Source: a virus. Taken from it: 22,752 nt of DNA. Shown here in pieces: positions 7,791-15,614 of the stretch; position 1 is the first letter of the stretch; each line of letters begins with the position of its first letter. The notes under the pieces were generated by a model. That model searched no databases. It worked only from the letters and a program-made list of their open reading frames with translations, and was not told the DNA's origin. The stretch is from the IMG/VR virus record IMGVR_UViG_3300018080_002750, positions 1 to 22,752 of that record; one strand, given 5' to 3'. The position numbers and the translations under genes are program-made.

Positions 7791-8930
7791 ATGGCTAATT
7801 ATTATGCAGATGAACCAGAATATAATCCAAATGAAATGTTATTAAATAGTGCAACAAGCAGTTTAGCAAATATATTAGGCGGTTATTTAGGTGCAAAATT
7901 AGAGTCAGATAGAATTGCTCGTAAACAAAGATCAATTCAAGCATTAGCTAGAACACAAGGAATAAATAAAAATAATCCTGATTATGAACAATTTATACAA
8001 ATGGATCCTAATGAACAAATGAAGTTTTTGAATTGGAGAAGATTAAATCAAGCAGCAACGTCAACACAACAACAAAGAGAACAAAAAAGATTAGAAGAAG
8101 AGCAATCATTAATAAATTATGCAAGATTAAATAATATAGATCCTAACTTGTTACAAGGTTTAAATAATAAGGAAGCTAGAGCTTTTATAGATAAAGAATC
8201 AACAAGAAGGCAATCACAAAGTATAGCTTCACAAAAAACAGCACAACGTAATTTTAATAAGTATGAACAGGATATTTTAAAGGCTGGTGGTACACGAGAA
8301 GATGCTCGTATGTATCATGGTATATATAGTATTGATAAATTTAAAAAGAAAAAAACACCATCGGGATTGCCTACAGAAACTCAAAGAATATATAATATTA
8401 AAAAACGTTATGAGGCTGGTAAAATAGATGATATAGAGTTGAAAACACTTGAGTCAGTAAATCCACTAATAGCCTCTATTGTTAGAGGTGATCCTATTAC
8501 TAAAGAATCTGATGATATTATTAAAACATTTGTAAAACAACAAGCAATTATACATGCAAAAAAAAGTCCAAAATTTGCATCATTATTACCATATCAGCAA
8601 GTTTATAAAATAGAGAAAGCAAAACATAGAATATATGATAATTTAGGATATGTAACACCAAAACCAAATAAACAAATTATAAAAAATAAAATAAAAGAAC
8701 AGAAAAAATTAAGAGCAATTAAACAACAAGAGGCACTTTTAGCAGCACAACAACCTTCATTATTATCTAGAGTTGCAAATTATATGACACCACAAATAGT
8801 TTCACCACCTGCATATAGAACTATGAATGTAAATCCAATAGCTAATCAATATGTTCCAAGAGGTGGTTTGCAATCAAATACTTCTAATGAATCAATGAGA
8901 GTTCTTAATCAATTATATAGAAATAGATAG
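7791..8930 (+). CDS. Putative internal virion protein
   Basis: The 379-residue product is highly charged and Gln/Lys-rich. Its N-terminus has a small hydrophobic Gly/Leu patch (SSLANILGGYLGAKL, about 22-36). A predicted coiled coil follows at about 88-110 (QQQREQKRLEEEQSL). A basic middle region carries several KK clusters, and the C-terminus is proline-containing and low in complexity. There is no recognised enzyme motif. It sits between two large putative ejection proteins with an AAGGAA ribosome site, and its TAG stop is fused to the SD of the next gene (TAGGAG). I infer a member of the same ejection or core complex. It could alternatively be a scaffold-like or tail-internal protein. Confidence 0.55.
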   Translation: MANYYADEPEYNPNEMLLNSATSSLANILGGYLGAKLESDRIARKQRSIQALARTQGINKNNPDYEQFIQMDPNEQMKFLNWRRLNQAATSTQQQREQKRLEEEQSLINYARLNNIDPNLLQGLNNKEARAFIDKESTRRQSQSIASQKTAQRNFNKYEQDILKAGGTREDARMYHGIYSIDKFKKKKTPSGLPTETQRIYNIKKRYEAGKIDDIELKTLESVNPLIASIVRGDPITKESDDIIKTFVKQQAIIHAKKSPKFASLLPYQQVYKIEKAKHRIYDNLGYVTPKPNKQIIKNKIKEQKKLRAIKQQEALLAAQQPSLLSRVANYMTPQIVSPPAYRTMNVNPIANQYVPRGGLQSNTSNESMRVLNQLYRNR

Positions 8931-8938
8931 GAGCTAGT

Positions 8939-11900
8939 ATGGCTAATGAATTAGTACCTATAGATGACTCATTTGATGTTACATTAGATGATTTAGATCA
9001 AATAAATAAAGATCAAGATCAAGCTTTAGGTTTTAATATTGAAGATCAAAATAATTTTGATGATTCGTTTGATGTTACATTAGATGATTTAGATCAAATA
9101 AATCAAGATATAGCTGAATTATCAGATACTTCTTTTGATGAGAATGAATTAAATGATATATATGATATTACTCCAGATGATATATATGGACCATCTCAAA
9201 CTCCTCAGCAATATAAAAAAGATTCATCTATTATTACTAAATTAGCTAAATCAGCAACTAGAGGTTTTGGTAAAGGTGTAACAGGTTTGATTATAGGTAC
9301 TCCAGAAGATAAAGAACAAGCAGATACATTTGCAGAATATTTGGCAGAATTTGGGGGAGAACTTGCTTCGGATGCTCCTGCTTACAGTGGAGGTGCTGCT
9401 CTTGGCGCTATTATAGGGGGTACTATAGGTTCTATTGTACCTGTTATAGGCACTGCAACAGGGGCTATGTTGGGTGGTGCATTTATGACTATGGCTCTTC
9501 CAACAATGATTAAAAAATCATTTGATGAATATAAAGATTATGCAAAACAAGGTGGTGATGCTACATTTGAAGGATTTATTTCTCGTACTGGAAATATTTT
9601 AGGTGAAGGTGCAAAGTCTGGTGCTGTAGGTTTAGTTACTGCAAATATGGGTAGATTTTTACCACTATTAAAAAAAGTTCCTATATGGAATAGAGTTCTT
9701 AATACGAGAGCAGGTCAAAAAGCAACATATAAAGGATTAGAGTACCTTGGTATAAATGCAGCACAATCACTTATTGAAGGTCAATTACCAACAAAAGAAC
9801 AATGGCGAGATAATGCGCTTGCTATGGCTGCTATGGGAATAGCACACAAGTTTGGAGCACCAATAAAAAAATATTTACCAGAACCAATAAAAAAAGCACC
9901 ATCTAGATTTATTGAAAAACTACCAGCACCAATACGTAAACCAATACAGAGAATTCAAGGTTATGCACAAGAAATAAAACAAAGTGTGCAAAACAAACAA
10001 GCATTTGATTTATTAAAAGAACATGTTGGTGAACGTGATGCAAAAATATTTGAAACACAATTAGAGTTTAGAGATAAAATATTTAAAAAAGAAAAAGGAA
10101 AAATGGTTCCTCGTTTTACTAAAACACAATTAGAAGAAGCATCATATTTAAGACAGAAAACTGGTAATCCAAATATAGTAGGTGATACATATGAAAAACT
10201 TAAAGAAAGAGCATCACCAAAAATTAATAAACTCGTAAAAGATGTAGATTTGTATCTTAAGAAACGTTTAAAACAAATTAATGATGATCCTAGGTTAAAA
10301 AATATTAATCCAAGAGACGTGCTTGTAGATACATATTTGCCTGGTTTATATGAAGGTGATATAAAAAAAGCTGTTCAAACTCCTGGATTTCCTGAATTAA
10401 CTCCATTTTCAGGACAAAAACAATTTTTAACACATGCAGAAGCAATAAAAGCAGGATTAACACCAAAATATAAAGGAATTGTTGATAGTGTTGCTATATA
10501 TGATGAAATAACTAATAGAGCACTTGCAAAATCTAAAATGGTTGATGCAATTGAAAATAAAGTTGGTTTAGAAAAAAAGTCAGGAGATATGCCACTTATT
10601 GTTAGATCTAATAATAAAGAACTTTACACAAAAGCAAAAGATTTAGGTTATATATCATTTGGTGATAATGTATTAAAAAGATATAAGAATAGTGCTGGAG
10701 AATGGAAAACTTCAATGTCTCCTGTTTTAGTAGATCCACAAATAGCAGATGCATTTCAAGGAGTTTTTAGTAAAGAAGGTTTTAAACAAGATAATCCTTT
10801 TTGGAGAAACTATGATAATGCTGCTAATATATTGCGTACTTTTAGAGTACAGTTATCTCCATTTCATGCAGTAGCTCTTACAGAATCATCGATTGGGGCA
10901 TTAGGTTTTACAAAAGCATTAAATTTTAAATGGATTGCTGAAAATGGAGATAAACTATTAGATAGTAAACAATTTATGAAAGATGCTGTTAGAGATGGTG
11001 TTAAATTTGAGAAACCAATTGAATATAAAAAAGGTTCAAATTATATTGATCGAGCTTTAGATTATGTAGGTTCTAAAACTGGAAGAGTTGGAACGGCTGC
11101 AACTGGAAAACTTAAGAAAGCTACTAATTATTTATTTGATACATATCATCCAAGACTTAAGGCAGTTACATATAATGAATTATTAAACAAAGAATTAATA
11201 AAACTAATAAAAGAAGGTAGACCAGCTACAGAACAGCAACGTAGACAAATTGGTAGAGATGTTGCTTCATTTGTTAATAATATTTATGGTGGTCAAAATT
11301 GGGAAACTGCTAAATTTTTTAATAATCCAAATACTATGAAATGGATGCGTAGATTTATAGCATATCCAGATTGGACAATTTCAGCATTAAAACAGGCTGG
11401 TAGTGCTATATCATCAGGACAGACAGGAAAGATGGGTAGAAAATATTGGATGAATTATATGATTAAAACATCTTTAGTACAAGCAAGTTTAAAATATCTC
11501 TTTGGAGGATTAGAACAGACAGATAAAAAAAATAATTCTGTAAAAGGTATTAAATGGTCTAGAGATAAAGCAATTAAAAATTTTTGGGATGGAGACCCAA
11601 GTAAATGGTACATGTTTTCATTACCAGATGTTAATGTGAAACTTGGACCTATAACATTTAATCCTGGAAGAGATTCAAAGGATAGAAAAACATATGGACA
11701 CTTTGGAAAACAAGCACTTGAGGTTTTAGGTTATGGTACAAAACCAGTACAAACATTATTTGGTAAGTCTAATCCTATTTTGCAATTAGCTTATCAGCAA
11801 TTAATAGGTGCAACTCCTGCAGGCGATACACAATTCCCAGTTAGAGGAAAATATGATGAAGGAGAATTTAAGCCTTGGGATGCAAGTGAGCCATATACAA

Positions 11901-12193
11901 AAGAACGTGTTGTCTCTCGTGTAAAAGCATTAATGCAAGGTGTTTTACCATTTTCAGTTTCATCATTAACATCACGTGGATTTGGTCCTTATGTAGGTTC
12001 ACTTTTAGGAGCATTTCCAGTTTCAAGAGGTATGAATTTACATTCAGCTGAAAAATATATAGCTAGAGCATTAAAACGTAAAGATAGTAAATTATTAGCA
12101 AATACTATAAAGGCTTTAATTGATAATGGCTATAAAGATTCTTCTATTAATGGTTTAATAACAAAGATTAGTAGAAGAATTTATAAGCGTTAG
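8939..12193 (+). CDS. Large internal virion / ejection protein (gp16-like position)
   Basis: The longest gene (1084 residues) closes the ejection-type block. Residues 9-23 and 41-55 are the same acidic unit DDSFDVTLDDLDQIN, followed by more acidic low-complexity sequence. Residues about 150-191 are a glycine-zipper hydrophobic segment (GGAALGAIIGGTIGSIVPVIG...MLGGAFMTM), a good candidate membrane-inserting helix pair. A long helical region follows. At about 779-820 lies YGGQNWETAKFF...RFIAYPDWTIS, a signature shared by very large phage virion proteins. No transglycosylase glutamate motif like that of T7 gp16 could be placed with confidence. I infer a structural protein delivered with the DNA. 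The ATG follows a TAGGAG stop-SD junction. Confidence 0.65.
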   Translation: MANELVPIDDSFDVTLDDLDQINKDQDQALGFNIEDQNNFDDSFDVTLDDLDQINQDIAELSDTSFDENELNDIYDITPDDIYGPSQTPQQYKKDSSIITKLAKSATRGFGKGVTGLIIGTPEDKEQADTFAEYLAEFGGELASDAPAYSGGAALGAIIGGTIGSIVPVIGTATGAMLGGAFMTMALPTMIKKSFDEYKDYAKQGGDATFEGFISRTGNILGEGAKSGAVGLVTANMGRFLPLLKKVPIWNRVLNTRAGQKATYKGLEYLGINAAQSLIEGQLPTKEQWRDNALAMAAMGIAHKFGAPIKKYLPEPIKKAPSRFIEKLPAPIRKPIQRIQGYAQEIKQSVQNKQAFDLLKEHVGERDAKIFETQLEFRDKIFKKEKGKMVPRFTKTQLEEASYLRQKTGNPNIVGDTYEKLKERASPKINKLVKDVDLYLKKRLKQINDDPRLKNINPRDVLVDTYLPGLYEGDIKKAVQTPGFPELTPFSGQKQFLTHAEAIKAGLTPKYKGIVDSVAIYDEITNRALAKSKMVDAIENKVGLEKKSGDMPLIVRSNNKELYTKAKDLGYISFGDNVLKRYKNSAGEWKTSMSPVLVDPQIADAFQGVFSKEGFKQDNPFWRNYDNAANILRTFRVQLSPFHAVALTESSIGALGFTKALNFKWIAENGDKLLDSKQFMKDAVRDGVKFEKPIEYKKGSNYIDRALDYVGSKTGRVGTAATGKLKKATNYLFDTYHPRLKAVTYNELLNKELIKLIKEGRPATEQQRRQIGRDVASFVNNIYGGQNWETAKFFNNPNTMKWMRRFIAYPDWTISALKQAGSAISSGQTGKMGRKYWMNYMIKTSLVQASLKYLFGGLEQTDKKNNSVKGIKWSRDKAIKNFWDGDPSKWYMFSLPDVNVKLGPITFNPGRDSKDRKTYGHFGKQALEVLGYGTKPVQTLFGKSNPILQLAYQQLIGATPAGDTQFPVRGKYDEGEFKPWDASEPYTKERVVSRVKALMQGVLPFSVSSLTSRGFGPYVGSLLGAFPVSRGMNLHSAEKYIARALKRKDSKLLANTIKALIDNGYKDSSINGLITKISRRIYKR
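8963..9007 (+). repeat. 45-bp coding repeat, copy 1
   Basis: Encodes DDSFDVTLDDLDQIN. It matches 9059-9103 at 43 of 45 bases; both differences are synonymous third positions (GAC/GAT and TCA/TCG). Confidence 0.85.
9059..9103 (+). repeat. 45-bp coding repeat, copy 2
   Basis: Second copy of the acidic 15-residue unit, 96 bases downstream of the first. Protein identity is complete and two synonymous changes are present, so the duplication is older than the one at 6849-6957 or the peptide has been kept under selection. Confidence 0.85.
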
Positions 12194-12201
12194 GAAAACT
12201 T

Positions 12202-12420
12202 GTGAAAAAAATATTATTAGGTGTATTTATATGTTCTTCGTTAAATGCATATATATTAGATAAAATTGAAGATAAAATTAGAAATAATTCTCTAGTTAAG
12301 AATCATCGTGTTAAATTAGATATAGTAATAGGAACTGTTGTTGGAAGTTTAATAACAAAATTGGCAGCTCCTAAAATAAATAGTTTATATAATAAAGTGT
12401 ATAATTGGTTTAAAAAGTAA
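12202..12420 (+). CDS. Small membrane or secreted protein, holin-like candidate
   Basis: This 72-residue protein starts at GTG, chosen because AGGAAA (12192-12197) lies at the right distance and the stop of the previous gene forms part of that ribosome site. It has an N-terminal KK plus hydrophobic stretch (residues 2-16) with an SLNA that could be a signal peptidase site. A second hydrophobic stretch lies at about 39-56 (LDIVIGTVVGSLITKLAA), and the C-terminus is basic (VYNWFKK). The two-hydrophobic, basic-tail layout fits a holin, a pinholin or another phage inner-membrane protein. No endolysin is next to it, so the lysis role remains a guess. It lies between the ejection genes and the fiber array. 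Confidence 0.6.
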   Translation: MKKILLGVFICSSLNAYILDKIEDKIRNNSLVKNHRVKLDIVIGTVVGSLITKLAAPKINSLYNKVYNWFKK

Positions 12421-12435
12421 TTTAGGAGATTTTTA

Positions 12436-15204
12436 ATGGCCATTAATGAATATCCTCAAACTTCGTATGGTTTTTCACAACCATTAGTTCAAAAAACAAA
12501 AGATCCATTAATTTATGATAGAGCACCTACGGTAAAAGATTTAACAGATTTAGCAAGACCATGGCTCGATAAGTCTACGGGAATATATTATATTTTAACA
12601 GCTAAATCTGGTAGTCCATTACAAGCAACTTGGACTGCTGTTGCAGACGCTACACCTGATGGCACCAATGGACAATTGTATATTGGCAGAACAGGTTTAA
12701 CACCTGTCTGGGCGAATTTAGCTACAGATGGAACAATTGGTATCACTGAAGGTGCTGGTACTATAACTCTTTCTGTTGTAGGTGCTACATCTGCTTCATT
12801 TGTTACTGATGCTGGTACTGCAACACCTCTAGCAGGCGTAACTCAATTTGCAGGTGGTACAAATATAAATACGGCTAGAACTGCTGTAAATCAGGTAACT
12901 ATAAATTTAGATGATGATGTTACATTAGTAGGTGCATTAACAGCAGGTACTTCAGTAACAGCAGGTGCAGATTTAACAATGACAACAGGTACCTGTACAA
13001 TTACATCAGATGATGACATTGCAGATTGTATTTACTTGCATGCAAACGCTGGAACCTCTGAGACAATTAGAATCAGAAGTGACCAAGGTACCGGTAATAA
13101 TTCTGTAACAGTAACTTCTGACGTTGGTTCTGTTAATATTAATTCTGGAAGAGCTGCTGCTAATGCAATAATACTTAATGCTTCAAATGCTGCTGGTGGT
13201 ATTGATGCAGATTATGGAACAGGTGCTTGTACATTTACTGGTGCTAATGGCGCATTTACAGTAATTACAGGTACAGGAGCCATCTCACTTGGCGCAGACG
13301 CTGCTGCAAAAACTATCACAATAGGTAACTCTACAGGTGCAACCGCTATTACATGTGATGTAGGAACCGGAGATGCTAAGTTTGGTACAACAGCAACTGC
13401 TCACGATACCTATTTAGGATCGACCACAACAACTGCAGGAACAATTGTACAGTCTGGTACAGGAGATGTGACAATAACGTCTACAGATGCAATTTTTGCT
13501 GATGCTACAGGTGTTCTTGAGCTTAATTCTTCAGCAGGTGTTATAGGAATTGGTAATGATGCAGTAAACCAAAATATCAATGTTGGTACTGCTGGTAATA
13601 GAACAGTAACCATGGGCGTGACGGGTGGAACAACAAGTGTTGCCTTAGATTCTGGTTCAGGTGGAACAGCTCTTAGTTCTGATGGAATAATCTCTTCTAG
13701 TTCTACAGGAGCAACAACACTAGATTCATCAGGAAATATGGAAATAAATTCATCTGCCGGTTTGGTCCAGATTGCGCATGATAATATTGATCAAAATGTA
13801 AATATTGCAACAGCAGGTAATCGAACAGTAACTATTGGTTTAACGGGTGGAACAAGTACTTTAAGTTGTAATTCTGGTTCAGGTGGAACAACAATAACAT
13901 CTGACGGAACAACAGATATAGACTCAGTTGGTGCTTTAGCGATTAATTCTGATGCTACTATTTCTATTGCTACTGATGCAGATAATCAAGATGTAGATAT
14001 TGCTACAGCTGGTAATAGAACAATAAGTATTGGTGTGGCTGGTGGAACGAGTACTCTTAATTTAGATTCTGGTTCAGGTGGTACAGCTATAAATTCAGAT
14101 GGAACTATAGAGATTCATAGTACTAATATACTTTCATTAAATTCTGATGCTACTATAAATCTCGGAAGTGATGGAGATGATCAAGCGGTGAATATTGCCA
14201 CTGCTGGTAATAGAACAGTAAGTATAGGGGCAACTGGTGGAACAACAAGTATTGCATTAGATTCTGGTTCAGGAAATACAGCGTTGAATTCTGATGGAAC
14301 AACAACAATTGATGCTACTGGTAATGTTGAAATAAATTCAACTGCATTAGTTCAAATTGCACATGATGCAATTGATCAAAATGTAAACATTGCTACAGCT
14401 GGTAATAGAACGGTAAGTATAGGGGCAACTGGTGGAACAAGTACTCTAGTATTAGATTCTGGTTCTGGTGGCACAACAATAACTTCAGACGGTACAACAT
14501 TTATAGATTCTGTTGGTGCTCTAGCTATTAATTCTAATGCAACTATTTCTATTGCTACTGATGCGGATGATCAAAATGTATCAATTGCAACTGCAGGTAA
14601 TCGAACTATAAGTTTAGGTGTGGCTGGTGGAACGAGTACTCTTAATTTAGATTCTGGTTCAGGCGGTACAGCTATGGATACTGATGGGACGTTTGCTATT
14701 GCGGCTACAGGTGCTATTTCTGCTGATTCCACAGGCGGTGCAATCAATATAGCAACTGGAGCAAATGCTCAAGATGTAAATGTTTGTACGGGTGCAGCAG
14801 CACGTAATTTAGTGGCAGGAAGTACAAACACAACATCATCTACAACAATTCAAGCTGGTACAGGTGGTATTGCTCTTAATGCTTCTGGTATAGCTACAGT
14901 AGAGCCAGCTACGGCAACTGCTGCTGGTGTAGCTCTTACAATTGATGCTAATGTTGGGTGGGCAATATTTACAGGTCAAACAACTGCTGCAGCAGCTCAA
15001 GTAACTTTAACTATAACAAATAGTATATGTACTGCTGATTCTGTAATATTAGCAACTGTTTCTAATAAGGGTGCAAATGATGCAAGAATGACATTAGAAC
15101 GTGTGAAACCAGCGGCAGGATCATTTACATTAGATCTTCAAAATAATGGAGCAGCGGCTCTTAATGGAGATATTGTAGTAGCATTTTGGATCTTGAAAGC
15201 GTAA
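12436..15204 (+). CDS. Repeat-built long tail fiber protein
   Basis: A 922-residue protein made almost only of Gly, Thr, Ser, Ala, Ile, Asn and Asp, as expected for a beta-helical or trimeric beta fiber. Residues about 1-75 are a distinct N-terminal part (probable virion attachment). Residues 79-115 form an IG...G..PVWA.L..GTI.I module also seen in the 531-residue fiber. The centre carries six clear copies of a unit containing VNIATAGNRTVSIG.TGGT and LDSGSGG, spaced 195 bases (65 residues) apart except the first at 222. The C-terminus from about 815 is non-repetitive (NVGWAIFTGQTTAAAA..., closing FWILKA) and is probably the receptor-binding or trimerisation tip. An AGGAG site precedes the ATG. 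Confidence 0.8.
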   Translation: MAINEYPQTSYGFSQPLVQKTKDPLIYDRAPTVKDLTDLARPWLDKSTGIYYILTAKSGSPLQATWTAVADATPDGTNGQLYIGRTGLTPVWANLATDGTIGITEGAGTITLSVVGATSASFVTDAGTATPLAGVTQFAGGTNINTARTAVNQVTINLDDDVTLVGALTAGTSVTAGADLTMTTGTCTITSDDDIADCIYLHANAGTSETIRIRSDQGTGNNSVTVTSDVGSVNINSGRAAANAIILNASNAAGGIDADYGTGACTFTGANGAFTVITGTGAISLGADAAAKTITIGNSTGATAITCDVGTGDAKFGTTATAHDTYLGSTTTTAGTIVQSGTGDVTITSTDAIFADATGVLELNSSAGVIGIGNDAVNQNINVGTAGNRTVTMGVTGGTTSVALDSGSGGTALSSDGIISSSSTGATTLDSSGNMEINSSAGLVQIAHDNIDQNVNIATAGNRTVTIGLTGGTSTLSCNSGSGGTTITSDGTTDIDSVGALAINSDATISIATDADNQDVDIATAGNRTISIGVAGGTSTLNLDSGSGGTAINSDGTIEIHSTNILSLNSDATINLGSDGDDQAVNIATAGNRTVSIGATGGTTSIALDSGSGNTALNSDGTTTIDATGNVEINSTALVQIAHDAIDQNVNIATAGNRTVSIGATGGTSTLVLDSGSGGTTITSDGTTFIDSVGALAINSNATISIATDADDQNVSIATAGNRTISLGVAGGTSTLNLDSGSGGTAMDTDGTFAIAATGAISADSTGGAINIATGANAQDVNVCTGAAARNLVAGSTNTTSSTTIQAGTGGIALNASGIATVEPATATAAGVALTIDANVGWAIFTGQTTAAAAQVTLTITNSICTADSVILATVSNKGANDARMTLERVKPAAGSFTLDLQNNGAAALNGDIVVAFWILKA
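13594..14790 (+). repeat. Coding repeat array, 65-residue unit with ABC-ABC order
   Basis: The glycine codon of the TAGNRT motif occurs at 13594, 13816, 14011, 14206, 14401 and 14596, giving spacings of 222, 195, 195, 195 and 195 bases. A degraded seventh copy lies near 14770-14791. Units 1 and 4, 2 and 5, and 3 and 6 resemble each other most; for example SVGALAIN follows units 2 and 5, and LVQIAHD precedes units 2 and 5. This indicates a duplicated three-unit block. Confidence 0.85.
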
Positions 15205-15210
15205 TTAAAT

Positions 15211-15235
15211 TAAGGGCGTCTTAATGGCGCCCTTA
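15211..15235. terminator. Intergenic hairpin TAAGGGCG/CGCCCTTA
   Basis: TAAGGGCG at 15211-15218 pairs fully with CGCCCTTA at 15228-15235 around a nine-base loop, just after the stop of the 922-residue fiber. The following bases are ATAAAAATTT, so a plus-strand U tract is poor. This may be a partial terminator or a processing or stability hairpin that sets the level of the downstream fiber genes. Confidence 0.5.
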
Positions 15236-15255
15236 TAAAAATTTGAAGGAATAAT

Positions 15256-15606
15256 ATGAACGCATATACATTTCAAGCTGCTGAACGTGGTTGGATGGAA
15301 CCAGCTAAAACATTAGATACAGCAGTAACGCCAGTAGGGGCCAATTATGTTGCAGTAGGAACAGCATTAGAGCATCCATGTAGAATTGATTCAATATATA
15401 ATTTTAGTGATGCAGATTTATGGGTAAGTCTAGATGGTATAGAAGATCATTTTCCAGTGAAAAAAAATGGTGGGTCTGTTACTGATAATGCTGCTAATGG
15501 TATTGTATTCCCTATTGGAACTAGATTTTATGTTAAATCACTTGTTGCTGGTACAAACCCAACAGCTGGTTTAGTTACTGTATCATCTTCTTATAAAGTA
15601 TTATAG
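15256..15606 (+). CDS. Small beta-rich virion protein
   Basis: A 116-residue, Val/Ala/Thr-rich protein. A recognisable pattern, LDTAVTPVGANYVAVGTALEHP then CRIDSIYNFSDADLWVSLDG and FPIGTRFYVKS, is one I associate with small beta-sandwich proteins encoded beside phage fiber genes; their function is not known to me. The start follows GAAGGAAT, and the TAG stop is fused to the SD of the next gene. Likely a fiber-associated or capsid decoration subunit, acting extracellularly on the virion. Confidence 0.65.
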   Translation: MNAYTFQAAERGWMEPAKTLDTAVTPVGANYVAVGTALEHPCRIDSIYNFSDADLWVSLDGIEDHFPVKKNGGSVTDNAANGIVFPIGTRFYVKSLVAGTNPTAGLVTVSSSYKVL

Positions 15607-15614
15607 GAGAGATT

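Noticed and set aside
13594-14790. CRISPR-like regularly spaced repeats.
   Set aside because: The units are 195 bases, in frame and encode a continuous beta fiber; no short palindromic repeats or unique spacers exist.
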